From: Kitasatospora sp040298565
Lineage (GTDB): Bacteria > Actinomycetota > Actinomycetes > Streptomycetales > Streptomycetaceae
Reading direction: 5' to 3'
DNA length: 64,000 bases
Assembly: GCF_040298565.1 (NCBI RefSeq)
Contig: NZ_JBEPAK010000002.1
Span: forward strand, 1-64,000
In this document: positions 17,940 to 27,327 of the stretch, one piece after another
Layout: every line of letters starts with the position of its first letter
Position numbering within the stretch: the first letter of the stretch is position 1
Notes under the pieces: model-generated
Seen by the model: the letters and a program-made list of their open reading frames with translations, nothing else
Database searches by the model: none
What the model was told of the DNA's origin: nothing
Made by a program: the position numbers and the translations under genes

Positions 17940-18079
17940 CCGAACGGAACCGGCCGGTCCGTTCCCGGCGTCCCAGACCACGCGGACCAGCCGTCCGCCG
18001 CAGGTCGGAGGGGTGCCCGGCGTCCCGGTGCCGACCGCCGCGCCGACGGGCCGTTCGGCGAGGACTCCGGGACGTCTGG

Positions 18080-18085
18080 GAGACT
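18080..18085 (+). promoter_or_regulatory. Possible leaderless -10 of alr
   Basis: GAGACT ends seven bases before the alr ATG at 18093, with no Shine-Dalgarno sequence. The -35 is not evident. Confidence 0.3.
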
Positions 18086-18092
18086 GACCCTG

Positions 18093-19288
<1,196 letters not shown>

Positions 19289-19292
<4 letters not shown>

Positions 19293-20575
19293 CCGGGGCA
19301 CCGGCCGAGGGCAATCCGGCCGCGGCGGTGGCCAAGGCGGCCGGTGTGGCCACGGGGGTGAGCCGGGCCGGTGTGATCGGGATCTCCGTCGGGGTGCTCG
19401 CGGCCGGCGCGGCCGCGGGCGTCGCGCTCGAGCGGCTGACGGTCGGCCGGGCGATGCGCCGCCGCGCCCGGGCCGAGCTGGACGCGGCCGCCCCGTACGG
19501 CTCGCTGCGCGGGCGCCCGACGACGGTGGCCGCGCCGGACGGCACGGATCTGTACGTCGAGCTGGACGGCACCGGCTGGGACGAGCCGGACGGCGCGGGG
19601 CCCGAGCGCCCCGAGCCGCTGACCGTGGTGTTCAGCCACGGCTACTGCCTCAACCAGGACAGCTGGCACTTCCAGCGGGCGGCGCTGCGCGAGGGCATGC
19701 GGCTGGTCTTCTGGGACCAGCGCAGCCACGGCCGCTCCGAGCGCTCCCGCTCCTACCTGGCGGGGGAGTCGGCCAGCATCGACCACCTGGGCGGCGACCT
19801 CAAGGCGGTGATCGACGCCGTCGCGCCCACCGGGCCGCTGGTGCTGGTCGGCCACTCGATGGGCGGCATGACGGTGATGGCGCTGGCCGACCAGCACCCG
19901 GAGCTGTTCCGGGAGCGGGTCGCCGGGGTCGCGCTGGTCGGCACCCTGGCGGGGGGCTGGAACGAGGTGAGCCTCGGTCTCCCGAAGGCCGGGGCGAAGC
20001 TGTTCCGGAGGGTGGCGCCCGGCGTGGTGAAGCTGCTCGGCCGTCAGGTCGAGCTGGTGGAGGCTACCAGGCGGGCGGGCTCGGACCTCAGCGCCGTCCT
20101 CTACCGGCGGTTCTCCTTCGGGAGCCGGGACGTCGACCCTTCGGTGGTGCGGTTCGCCGAACAGCTGCTGGACGCCACCCCGATCGACGTGGTCGCCGAG
20201 TTCTTCCCGGTGTTCGGCGCGCACGAGAAGTACGAGGCGCTGGCCGCCCTGCGCGGCCTGCCGGCGCTGGTGCTGGCCGGGACGAAGGACCTGCTCACGC
20301 CCGCCACGCACAGCGAGGCGATGGCCGAACGGCTGCCCGGCGCCGAGCTGGTCCTGGTCGAGGGCGCCGGGCACCTGGTGCTGCTGGAGTGCCCGGGGCT
20401 GCTCGACCACGAGCTGGCCCGGCTGCTGCGCCGGGCCGCGGCCTTCGCCGGCGCCGCGCCGCTGCCGGCCGGTGTCCTCCGGCTGGCCGGCGAACAGCCC
20501 CAGGATCAGGACCAGGGCGAGGACCGGGACCGGGCCGGCGACCAGGGCCCGGACCCGGCCGTCGACCCGGCCTGA
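19289..20575 (+). CDS. Alpha/beta hydrolase, membrane-anchored N-terminus
   Basis: A 428-aa serine hydrolase of unknown substrate. It has a hydrophobic segment at about residues 27-52 that could anchor it, then the fold motifs: oxyanion-region HGYCLNQDSW, FWDQRSHGRS, the nucleophile elbow LVGHSMGGM, a late Asp in LVLAGTKDLLTP and the His in EGAGHLVLLE. The last 25 residues are an Asp/Arg/Gln-rich tail. Coupling to alr and the t6A genes downstream is conserved in streptomycetes; a role in cell-envelope metabolism is only a guess from position. Confidence 0.85.
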
Positions 20576-20673
20576 CCCCCCCGCCCGCCACGGCGGGGCC
20601 CGGCGATGTGGCACGGTAGCGGTGGCGGCCGGTGGTCGGTGCGCCGCTACGGAGCGAAGGGCAAGACACACGC

Positions 20674-21168
20674 ATGGGCTCGCACGCCACTCTCACCGTC
20701 CCCACGCCGGAGCGGATGGGCCGGCTCGGCCGGGAGCTGGCCGCGCTGCTGCGGCCGGGTGACCTGGTGCTGCTCTCCGGGGAGCTGGGGGCCGGGAAGA
20801 CCACGCTGACCCGCGGCCTGGGGGAGGGGCTGAAGGTCCGCGGGGCGGTGACCTCGCCGACCTTCGTGATCGCCCGAGTGCACCCCTCGCTGGTCGGCGG
20901 GCCGGCCCTGGTGCACGTGGACGCGTACCGGCTGGGCGGGGACCTGGACGAGATGGAGGACCTCGACCTGGACGTCTCGCTGCCGGAGTCGGTGGTCGTG
21001 GTCGAGTGGGGCGAGGGCAAGGTCGAGCGGCTGTCCGACGACCGGCTGGAGGTGCGGATCGAGCGGGCGATCGGTGACACCGCCGGGGAGGACCACGACC
21101 CGCGCCGGGTGGTGCTGACCGGCATCGGGGACCGCTGGGCGGGTGCGCGGCTGGAGGAACTGGCCTGA
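20674..21168 (+). CDS. tsaE: tRNA t6A biosynthesis ATPase TsaE
   Basis: TsaE is the ATPase that cycles the TsaB-TsaD complex during synthesis of t6A37 in ANN-decoding tRNAs. The 164-aa protein has the Walker A SGELGAGKTTLTRGL (about residue 33), the SPTFVIAR switch segment, the VHVDAYRL motif and VVVVEWGEGKVE. I chose ATG 20674 behind GAAGGG; a GTG at 20632 would add 14 residues with no family support. The partners tsaB and tsaD lie about 1 and 2.3 kb downstream. Confidence 0.93.
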   Translation: MGSHATLTVPTPERMGRLGRELAALLRPGDLVLLSGELGAGKTTLTRGLGEGLKVRGAVTSPTFVIARVHPSLVGGPALVHVDAYRLGGDLDEMEDLDLDVSLPESVVVVEWGEGKVERLSDDRLEVRIERAIGDTAGEDHDPRRVVLTGIGDRWAGARLEELA

Positions 21169-21185
21169 CCGGACCGCCCCCGTTT

Positions 21186-21204
21186 TGCCGACAGCGTGTC
21201 GGCA
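21186..21204. promoter_or_regulatory. Perfect inverted repeat after tsaE
   Basis: TGCCGACA and TGTCGGCA are perfect 8-bp arms around GCG, 18 bases after the tsaE stop. It could be a terminator stem for tsaE or an operator for the small gene 74 bases downstream; no T-tract follows. Confidence 0.45.
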
Positions 21205-21249
21205 TGGTGTTGCGGGCGGGGTGCCGGGCGTGGTGGGATGGGTGCTGCG

Positions 21250-21265
21250 GTTAGGTCTGCCTAAC
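21250..21265 (+). promoter_or_regulatory. DtxR/IdeR-type iron-box-like palindrome
   Basis: GTTAGG (21250-21255) and CCTAAC (21260-21265) are perfect arms with a TCTG spacer. Written as 19 bases from TTAGG, 13 match the DtxR-family consensus TTAGGTTAGSCTAACCTAA, including TTAGG-N4-CCTAA. It lies 12 bases before the ATG of the small gene, overlapping where a promoter -10 or transcription start would be, so repression by an iron-dependent regulator is plausible. The match is partial and the claim needs a binding test. Confidence 0.45.
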
Positions 21266-21277
21266 TAGGGAGGCGCC

Positions 21278-21475
21278 ATGTCGAGCACCACCCCCGCCCC
21301 GGAGCGCTCCGCGCGCGACACCGGGGCCGGAGAGTCCGCCCGCCGTGCCGCGGGAGCGCCGATGCGGGCGCTGCTGGCCGCCTGCGCGGCCGCCGAAGCG
21401 GTCTCCACCCCGCCCGAACCCGAGCCGCGGCAGGCCGACGAGCCCGGGACGGGAACACCCCGGGCCGCCGCCTGA
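21278..21475 (+). CDS. Small protein of unknown function (65 aa)
   Basis: A short reading frame with ATG at 21278 directly behind GGGAGG. The N-terminal third is polar and disordered in character, the middle PMRALLAACAAAEAVSTPP could form a short amphipathic helix, and the end is Pro/Glu-rich. No catalytic motif, signal peptide or full-length membrane segment is evident. The good ribosome site, coding bias and the palindrome directly upstream support a real gene. It lies between tsaE and a convergent secreted-protein gene. Confidence 0.6.
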   Translation: MSSTTPAPERSARDTGAGESARRAAGAPMRALLAACAAAEAVSTPPEPEPRQADEPGTGTPRAAA

Positions 21476-21486
21476 CGGCGCCCGCC

Positions 21487-22062
21487 TCAGGGGATCACGA
21501 CCACCTTGGTGCCGTTGGGCGCGAAGTCCCACAGCAGCTGACCGTCGGCGCGGCCGCTGCGGATGCCGCCCGTCCTGGTCTTCGGGTCGGGGGTCGGCGT
21601 CGTGCCGTCCAGTGCCGAGCTGAAGCCGAAGACCACGCCGTTCTGCTGGGCGAACCGCACCACGTGCTCGATCTGCCGGCCGTCCGTACCGGTGCCGCTC
21701 GGGGTGCGGCTGTACACCGAGTAGCTGCCCGGGGTCGGCTCGACCGAGCCCGGGGCGACCTGGAAAACGGCCGTGACCTGCGGGTTCTTCTTCGGGTCGA
21801 CCAGCCAGACGTAGTGGGTGCTCACCGAGTAGACCACCCGGGTGCCGCTGCCCGAGCTGACCGGCAGCGCCGGCGCGGTCGGGGTCGCCGAGGCGCTCGG
21901 CGTCGCGGAGGCGGCCGGCCCGGTGGACGTCGCCGCGGTGGTGGGGCGGGCTCCGCCGGCGCGGTCCTGTGCGCCGTTGGCCTGGAAGGCCAGCAGGCTC
22001 ACCACTGCCAGGGCCCCCAGGGTCAACCCCGTGACCACCACTCCAGGACCCATCTTCGCCAC
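21487..22062 (-). CDS. Membrane-anchored extracytoplasmic protein, possibly degenerate L,D-transpeptidase-like
   Basis: The 191-aa protein has an N-terminal membrane helix (about residues 8-26, uncleaved or a signal), an Ala/Thr/Ser/Pro linker (about 30-68), and a compact beta-rich domain. The domain pattern YSVSTHYVWLVDPKKNP...FQVAPGSVEPTPGSYSVYSR recalls the start of YkuD-type L,D-transpeptidases. However, the protein contains no cysteine and no SHGC motif, so it cannot act by that mechanism. GTG 22062 follows GGGGAG. It is convergent with the small gene and divergent from tsaB. Function unknown; the fold suggestion is inference. Confidence 0.7.
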   Translation of the reverse strand: MAKMGPGVVVTGLTLGALAVVSLLAFQANGAQDRAGGARPTTAATSTGPAASATPSASATPTAPALPVSSGSGTRVVYSVSTHYVWLVDPKKNPQVTAVFQVAPGSVEPTPGSYSVYSRTPSGTGTDGRQIEHVVRFAQQNGVVFGFSSALDGTTPTPDPKTRTGGIRSGRADGQLLWDFAPNGTKVVVIP

Positions 22063-22198
22063 GTGCCGCTCCCCGCTGTCGTCCGCTGTCCGTACCGCCC
22101 CTTATCGTGCCAGGTCCGCCCGGCCGGTCCGCAGCGCCCAGTACGTGTGTTCCCGAGGGGGACACCAGCTCGATCGGCCGGTCGGCCCAACGTCGGTC

Positions 22199-22204
22199 TA
22201 ACCT
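22199..22204 (+). promoter_or_regulatory. Leaderless -10 box of tsaB
   Basis: TAACCT ends seven bases before the GTG at 22211, with no Shine-Dalgarno site. The transcript is expected to begin on the start codon. Confidence 0.45.
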
Positions 22205-22210
22205 TGACCC

Positions 22211-22885
22211 GTGCTGCTGCTCGCGTTCGACACCGCTACCCCCGCCGTCACCGCCGCCGTCCACGACGGCACGGCCGTCCTCGCCGAGACCCACCAGGTC
22301 GACGCCCGGCGCCACGGCGAACTGCTGCTGCCCGCGATCGACGAGGTCCTGAACGCCGCCGGGGTGGACAAGCACCGCCTCACCGGCATCGCGGTCGGCG
22401 TCGGCCCGGGCCCGTACACCGGTCTGCGGGTCGGCCTGGTGACCGCCGCCGCGCTCGGGCACGCGCTCGGCCTGCCGGTGCACGGCGTCTGCACCCTGGA
22501 CGCGATCGCCTTCCAGGCCCGCGCCGAGGGCCTGGACGGCGAACCGTTCACGGTGGCCACCGACGCGCGCCGCAAGGAGGTCTACTGGGCCTCCTACGAC
22601 GCCGAGGGCCGCCGCACCGAGGGCCCGGGCGTGGACCGCCCCGCCGAGCTGACCCCGCAGGCCCGCTCGGTCGGCGCCGGCGCGCTGCTCTACCCCGACG
22701 CCTTCCCCGGCGCCCACGGGCCCGAGCACGTCTCGGCCGGCGCCCTGGCCGGCTTCGCCGCCGCCGAGCTGGCCGCCGGCCGCGAGCTGCTGCCGAACCT
22801 CCCGCTGTACCTGCGCCGGCCGGACGCCCAGGTCCCGGCGGGGTACAAGACCGTTCTCGGGGGCAAGGCGGTGCTCCCGGCGTGA
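22211..22885 (+). CDS. tsaB: tRNA t6A biosynthesis protein TsaB
   Basis: TsaB is the non-catalytic ASKHA-fold partner that stabilises TsaD. The 224-aa protein begins LLLAFDTATPAVTAAV, has the RRHGELLLPAIDEVL helix and the GVGPGPYTGLRVG loop, which are the family hallmarks. It lacks the metal-binding His pair of TsaD, as expected. The start is GTG at 22211 with no ribosome site. The stop overlaps the rimI start by four bases (GTGA). Confidence 0.93.
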   Translation: MLLLAFDTATPAVTAAVHDGTAVLAETHQVDARRHGELLLPAIDEVLNAAGVDKHRLTGIAVGVGPGPYTGLRVGLVTAAALGHALGLPVHGVCTLDAIAFQARAEGLDGEPFTVATDARRKEVYWASYDAEGRRTEGPGVDRPAELTPQARSVGAGALLYPDAFPGAHGPEHVSAGALAGFAAAELAAGRELLPNLPLYLRRPDAQVPAGYKTVLGGKAVLPA

Positions 22886-23457
22886 ACCACGGCACCACCC
22901 TGCGCCCGATGCGCTGGTGGGACATCGAGCCGGTGATGGAACTGGAGCTCAAGCTCTTCCCCGAGGACGCCTGGTCCCCCGGGATGTACTGGTCCGAACT
23001 CGCCGAGGCCCACCACGGCGGGACGCGCCACTACACCGTCGCCACCACCGGGGACGGCGCGGTCGTCGGCTACGCCGGGCTGATGGCGGTCGCCGGCGAG
23101 GGCGACGTCCAGACCATCGCCGTCGACGAGCGCCACCAGGGCACCGGCCTCGGCGCGGCGCTGCTCACCGACCTGATCCGCGAGGCGGGCCGGCGCGGCT
23201 GCGCCGAACTGCTGCTGGAGGTGCGGGTGGACAACCCCCGCGCCCAACGGCTCTACGAGCGCCATGGCTTCGAACCGGTGGGCATCCGGCGGGGCTACTA
23301 CCAGCCCGCCAACGTCGACGCCCTGGTGATGCGCCTCGACCGCCCCAGCCCCGACCACCGGGGCCCCGACCGCCCCAGCCCGGACCGTCCGGGCCCCGAC
23401 CACCCCCGCACCGACAGCACCGACCCGAAGGACATTGAGGACACCCCCCATGGCTGA
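22882..23457 (+). CDS. rimI: Ribosomal protein S18-alanine N-acetyltransferase RimI-like
   Basis: A GNAT-fold acetyltransferase (191 aa). The core spans about residues 1-150, with LRPMRWWDIEPVMELE, the acetyl-CoA loop QTIAVDERHQGTGLGAALL and the VDNPRAQRLYERHGFEPVGIRRGYY end of the fold. The last 40 residues are a Pro/Asp/Arg repeat (PSPD, GPDRPSPD, PGPD) with no counterpart in standard RimI. The gene overlaps tsaB by four bases and tsaD by eight, so all three are coupled, the widespread tsaB-rimI-tsaD arrangement. Confidence 0.9.
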   Translation: MNHGTTLRPMRWWDIEPVMELELKLFPEDAWSPGMYWSELAEAHHGGTRHYTVATTGDGAVVGYAGLMAVAGEGDVQTIAVDERHQGTGLGAALLTDLIREAGRRGCAELLLEVRVDNPRAQRLYERHGFEPVGIRRGYYQPANVDALVMRLDRPSPDHRGPDRPSPDRPGPDHPRTDSTDPKDIEDTPHG

Positions 23458-24556
23458 CGAACCGCTCGTCCTCGGCATCGAGACCTCCTGCGACGAGACC
23501 GGCGTCGGCATCGTGCGCGGCACCACCCTGCTGGCCGACGCGGTGGCCTCCAGCGTGAACGACCACGCCCGGTTCGGCGGCGTCGTCCCGGAGATCGCCA
23601 GCCGCGCCCACCTGGAGGCGATGGTCCCGACCATCCAGCGCGCCCTGGACACGGCCGGGGTCAAGGCCAGCGACCTGGACGGCATCGCCGTCACCGCCGG
23701 CCCCGGGCTGGCCGGCGCGCTGCTGGTCGGCGTCAGCGCCGCCAAGGCGTACGCCTGGGCGCTGGACAAGCCGCTGTACGGGGTCAACCACCTCGCCTCG
23801 CACATCTGCGTCGACCAGCTGGAGCACGGCCGGCTGCCCTCGCCGACGATGGCCCTGCTGGTCTCCGGCGGGCACTCCTCGCTGCTGCTCAGCGAGGACA
23901 TCACCACCGACGTCCGCCCGCTCGGCGCGACCATCGACGACGCGGCCGGCGAGGCCTTCGACAAGGTCGCCCGGGTGCTCGGCCTGGGCTTCCCCGGCGG
24001 CCCGGTCGTCGACCGGACGGCCCGCGAGGGCGACCCGGGGGCGATCGCCTTCCCGCGCGGCCTGACCGGGAAGAACGACCCGGAGTACGACTTCTCCTTC
24101 TCCGGGCTGAAGACCGCCGTCGCCCGCTGGGTGGAGGCCAAGCGCCGGGCCGGCGAGGAGGTGCCGATCGCCGATGTCGCGGCGTCCTTCCAGGAGGCGG
24201 TCACCGACGTGCTCACCCGCAAGGCCGTCAAGGCGTGCAAGGACAACGGCGTCGACCACCTGATGATCGGCGGCGGCGTCGCCGCCAACTCCCGGCTGCG
24301 CGAGATGGCCCAGCAGCGCTGCGACCGGGCCGGCATCCGGCTGCGGGTGCCCCGGCCGGGCCTGTGCACCGACAACGGCGCGATGGTCGCCGCGCTCGGC
24401 TCCGAGATGGTGTGGCGCGGCCGCACGCCGTCCGCCTTCGACCTGTCGGCGGACTCCTCGCTGCCCGTCACCGACGTCCACGTGCCCGCCCCGGCCATCG
24501 GGCACGGCGACCTCCACGGCCAGGCCTACGACGCGCTGGGAGGCGGCGCCGCGTGA
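23450..24556 (+). CDS. tsaD: tRNA N6-adenosine threonylcarbamoyltransferase TsaD
   Basis: TsaD transfers the threonylcarbamoyl group to A37 of tRNA. The 368-aa protein has GIETSCDETGVGIV at its start, the metal-binding HxxxH in SRAHLEAMVP plus NHLASHICVDQL, the VSGGHSSLLL and DDAAGEAFDKVAR segments, and the C-terminal LCTDNGAMVAALG metal-Asp motif. ATG 23450 lies behind GAGGAC; an in-frame ATG at 23435 adds five residues without a ribosome site. The stop overlaps the next start (GTGA). Confidence 0.95.
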   Translation: MADEPLVLGIETSCDETGVGIVRGTTLLADAVASSVNDHARFGGVVPEIASRAHLEAMVPTIQRALDTAGVKASDLDGIAVTAGPGLAGALLVGVSAAKAYAWALDKPLYGVNHLASHICVDQLEHGRLPSPTMALLVSGGHSSLLLSEDITTDVRPLGATIDDAAGEAFDKVARVLGLGFPGGPVVDRTAREGDPGAIAFPRGLTGKNDPEYDFSFSGLKTAVARWVEAKRRAGEEVPIADVAASFQEAVTDVLTRKAVKACKDNGVDHLMIGGGVAANSRLREMAQQRCDRAGIRLRVPRPGLCTDNGAMVAALGSEMVWRGRTPSAFDLSADSSLPVTDVHVPAPAIGHGDLHGQAYDALGGGAA

Positions 24557-24858
24557 CCGTCGCCGTCATGTGGGAGGCCCGGGCGGCGGACGGCCGCGGC
24601 GCCGAACTCGCCGCCTGGGTGCGGGAGTCGGCGCTGCCCGCGGTGCGCGGAGCGGCCGGGCTGGAACGCCTCGAGCTGCTCTCGGCACCGGGCGCCCGGC
24701 CGGCCGACGACCGGGAGCGGGTGCTGCTGATCACCTGGTGGAGCGGCGAGCCGGTACCCGTCGCCGACCCGCCGGCCGAGCTGATCGGCCGCCCGGTGCA
24801 CCGCTGGTCCTTCACCAGTGAGCACGTCGAACGGCCGGACGGCGGCGCAGCCGGATAG
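24553..24858 (+). CDS. Small ABM-like (dimeric alpha+beta barrel) protein
   Basis: A 101-aa product translated from a GTG that overlaps the tsaD stop. The pattern VAVMWEARAADGRGAELAAWVRE...AAGLERLELLSAPG...VLLITWWSGE resembles the antibiotic-biosynthesis-monooxygenase-like ferredoxin-fold dimers, which include heme-degrading and quinone-oxidising members. No family-specific residue can be assigned, so its activity is unknown. Translational coupling to tsaD suggests it is expressed with the t6A genes. Confidence 0.7.
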   Translation: MTVAVMWEARAADGRGAELAAWVRESALPAVRGAAGLERLELLSAPGARPADDRERVLLITWWSGEPVPVADPPAELIGRPVHRWSFTSEHVERPDGGAAG

Positions 24859-25023
24859 CCGGGAGCCGCACGATCGAAGGGCCGCACGGCTGAACAGTCG
24901 CACAATCGAACGGCCGGTCAGCCGGAAGCCCGGGCCGCCGGAAGGACGTGGTCGGGAACCGCCGCCCCCGCCGCTACCGTGCATAGCTGAGAGGAAGCTG
25001 GACGGAACCGGGAGCGCGGTGCG

Positions 25024-25935
25024 GTGAACAGGGACGGGCGGAGCAGGACCAGGACGTGCGCGGCGGGGGCGCTGGCCCTGCTGGCCTTCACCACCGCGTG
25101 CGGCGACAACGGGGGCGGCGGAGGTACGGCGGCCGCGACGAGGACCGCTCCGGCGGCGTCCCAGCCGTCCGGCGGTGGCGCCGCACCGACGGCCGCGGCC
25201 ACCACGCCCGGCGCGGCCCCGGTCCAGGGCGACACCGCGGCCTGGGCGAAGTGGAACCTCAAGCCGCTCGCCCCGGCCCCCGCGCCGCCGGCCGACAAGC
25301 CGGTCAAGCTCGAACGCAGCGGCACCGTGCCGGTGTTCAGCGACGTGAAGACGAACGACAAGGTCGTCTTCATCACCATCGACGACGGCGCCGAGAAGGA
25401 CCCGAAGTTCGTCGAGATGCTGACCGACCTCAAGGTGCCGATCACGATGTTCCTGACCAAGGACATCGTCAAGAACGACTACGGCTACTTCAAGCCGCTC
25501 CAGGCGCTCGGCAACCACATCCAGAACCACACCGTCACCCACCCGGTGATGAGCAAGCTCCCGCCGGACAAGCAGAAGGCCGAGATCTGCGACGACCAGG
25601 CCGCCCTCACCCAGCAGTACGGCACCGCCCCGCTGCTGTTCCGCCCGCCGTTCGGCGACGGCGCCAACACCCCGACGCTCAACTCCTCGGTGCAGCAGTG
25701 CGGTCCGCGCGCGATCGTGCTGTGGCGCGAGTCGATGCAGATCCACGACATGCAGTACCAGGCCGCCGACAAGAAGCTGAAGCCCGGCGACATCATCCTG
25801 GCGCACTTCCGGGGCCCCAAGGAGCTCAAGGGCGCCACGATGACCCAGATGTTCGGCGACCTGCTGGCGCGGATCCAGGAGCAGGGCTTCTCGGTGGCCC
25901 GGCTGGACGACTACATCCAGCCGCCCGCCTCCTAA
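25024..25935 (+). CDS. Secreted polysaccharide deacetylase-family (NodB) protein
   Basis: A 303-aa exported protein. The N-terminus has positive charges, a short hydrophobic stretch and TTAC at about residue 26, a possible but imperfect lipobox, followed by a long Gly/Ala/Thr/Pro linker. The NodB domain (about 105-300) has FITIDDGAEKD (motif 1, with the catalytic and metal Asp), HTVTHP (motif 2), RPPFGDGA (motif 3), a Trp-containing motif 4 and the ILAHFRG His motif 5, so it should be active, probably on peptidoglycan or another N-acetylated glycan. Start GTG 25024. It converges with the methyltransferase gene with overlapping stops. Confidence 0.88.
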   Translation: MNRDGRSRTRTCAAGALALLAFTTACGDNGGGGGTAAATRTAPAASQPSGGGAAPTAAATTPGAAPVQGDTAAWAKWNLKPLAPAPAPPADKPVKLERSGTVPVFSDVKTNDKVVFITIDDGAEKDPKFVEMLTDLKVPITMFLTKDIVKNDYGYFKPLQALGNHIQNHTVTHPVMSKLPPDKQKAEICDDQAALTQQYGTAPLLFRPPFGDGANTPTLNSSVQQCGPRAIVLWRESMQIHDMQYQAADKKLKPGDIILAHFRGPKELKGATMTQMFGDLLARIQEQGFSVARLDDYIQPPAS

Positions 25936-27116
25936 GGGCCCGACGGGGCCGTCACGGGCTGCCCCAGCATCATCAGCGGCCCCCGGTCGGTGCGGCTGAG
26001 GATCACCGTGGCGGTGTTCGGCCCGGAGGGCTTGAGCTGGCGGCGCAGCTCCTCCGGGGTGATCGCCATCCCGCGCTTCTTGATCACCACGGTGCCGACG
26101 CCGCGCTCGCGCAGCAGGGCCTTCAGCTTCTTGATGTGGAAGGGCAGCACGTCGGTGAGCTCGAAGGCGTGCGCGTACGGGGTGGCGACCAGCCGGTCCG
26201 AGGTCAGGTAGGCGATCTTCGGGTCGATCAGCCGGCCGTCGACCTGCTCGGCGACCTCGGCCACCAGGTGCGCCCGGATCACCGCGCCGTCCGGCTCGTA
26301 CAGGTACCGCCCGACCGGGCCGGGCGCCGGGTCGGGCAGGTCCCCTCCGGCCAGGCTGGCGCCCTGCGGCAGCAGGGTGGCGCGGTGCGGGCGGTCCGCC
26401 CGGGTGCCGAACCAGAGCACCGCCTCCTTGACGTCCCCGTGGTCGGACACCCACTCCGCCTCGGCGTCCGCCGGGACGGCCTCGTGCGGAATGCCGGGGG
26501 CGACCTTCAGCGCGCCGATCGGGGTCCGCCGCCCGGCCTCGACCGCCCAGGACAGCGGCGGGGTGTAGGCCTCGGGGTCGAACACCCGGCCGCGCGAGGT
26601 GCGGCGGGCCGGGTCCGTGAACACCGCGTCGTAGCCGGTGACGTCCACCTCGGTGACGTCCGCGCAGCGCACCTCGACCAGCTCGGAGAGGCCGAGCGCG
26701 GCGGCGTTGGCCGCCGTCGCGGCGCAGGCCGCCGGGTCCCTGTCGACGGCCAGCACCTCGATGCCGGCCCGGGCCAGCGCCAGCACGTCCCCGCCGATGC
26801 CGCAGCACAGGTCGGCGAGCCGCCGCACCCCCAGTCCGGCGAACCGGCGGGCCCGCCACTCGGCCACGCTGCGTCGGGTGGACTGCTCGACGCCGTTGGG
26901 CGTGAAGTACATCCGGTCGGCGTCCGCACCGAACTTCGCCCGCGCCCGCTGCCGCAGCCGGGCCTGGCCGAACGCCGCGGACACCAGCTCCGCCGGGTGC
27001 TCCCGCCGCAGCCGGGTGGCCAGGGCCAGCTCCTCCTCGGGGGCGAACTCGCGCAACTCGGCGAGCAGGGCCTGACCTTCGGGGGTCAGCAGGGGCTGGA
27101 GGTTCTCGGTGTCCAC
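25932..27116 (-). CDS. THUMP-like class I SAM-dependent methyltransferase
   Basis: A 394-aa protein with a Rossmann methyltransferase core: motif I LADLCCGIGGDVLALA (about 100), acidic VLAVDRDPAA, EVRCADVTEV, and the catalytic-type DAVFTDPARR. The C-terminal about 110 residues form the THUMP-like domain found in this actinobacterial family, with PFHIKKLKALLRERGVGTVVIKKRG. RNA, probably tRNA or rRNA, is the likely substrate, by inference from the domain. Start GTG 27116. Its stop overlaps that of the convergent deacetylase by four bases. Confidence 0.85.
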   Translation of the reverse strand: MDTENLQPLLTPEGQALLAELREFAPEEELALATRLRREHPAELVSAAFGQARLRQRARAKFGADADRMYFTPNGVEQSTRRSVAEWRARRFAGLGVRRLADLCCGIGGDVLALARAGIEVLAVDRDPAACAATAANAAALGLSELVEVRCADVTEVDVTGYDAVFTDPARRTSRGRVFDPEAYTPPLSWAVEAGRRTPIGALKVAPGIPHEAVPADAEAEWVSDHGDVKEAVLWFGTRADRPHRATLLPQGASLAGGDLPDPAPGPVGRYLYEPDGAVIRAHLVAEVAEQVDGRLIDPKIAYLTSDRLVATPYAHAFELTDVLPFHIKKLKALLRERGVGTVVIKKRGMAITPEELRRQLKPSGPNTATVILSRTDRGPLMMLGQPVTAPSGP

Positions 27117-27281
27117 GGGGCCATTCTCGCCGGTGCCCGGGCCGGGCTCACGACGGCGTCCCGGCCGGTGCGCCGGGCGCCCGGGCGCGGTGCGCCGGTC
27201 CGAACGGACCGCCCGCCGCAGGCCCCGGGCCGCACACACGTACGGCCGGTCGCCCGCGACACGGGCCCTCCGGGCGCGCCG

Positions 27282-27308
27282 TTGGCACTCTGGTTGACTG
27301 AGTGCTAA
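27282..27308 (+). promoter_or_regulatory. CIRCE operator 1 of groES
   Basis: TTGGCACTC (27282-27290), a nine-base spacer and GAGTGCTAA (27300-27308) make a near-perfect CIRCE element, the binding site of the heat-shock repressor HrcA. The promoter -35 lies in its spacer. Confidence 0.95.
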
Positions 27309-27322
27309 CACAGGCCTATGGT
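27294..27322 (+). promoter_or_regulatory. groES-groEL1 promoter
   Basis: TTGACT (27294-27299) and TATGGT (27317-27322) with a 17-base spacer. The -35 is inside CIRCE 1 and the predicted transcription start near 27329 is inside CIRCE 2, so HrcA can block both polymerase binding and initiation. Confidence 0.85.
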
Positions 27323-27327
27323 CGTCC

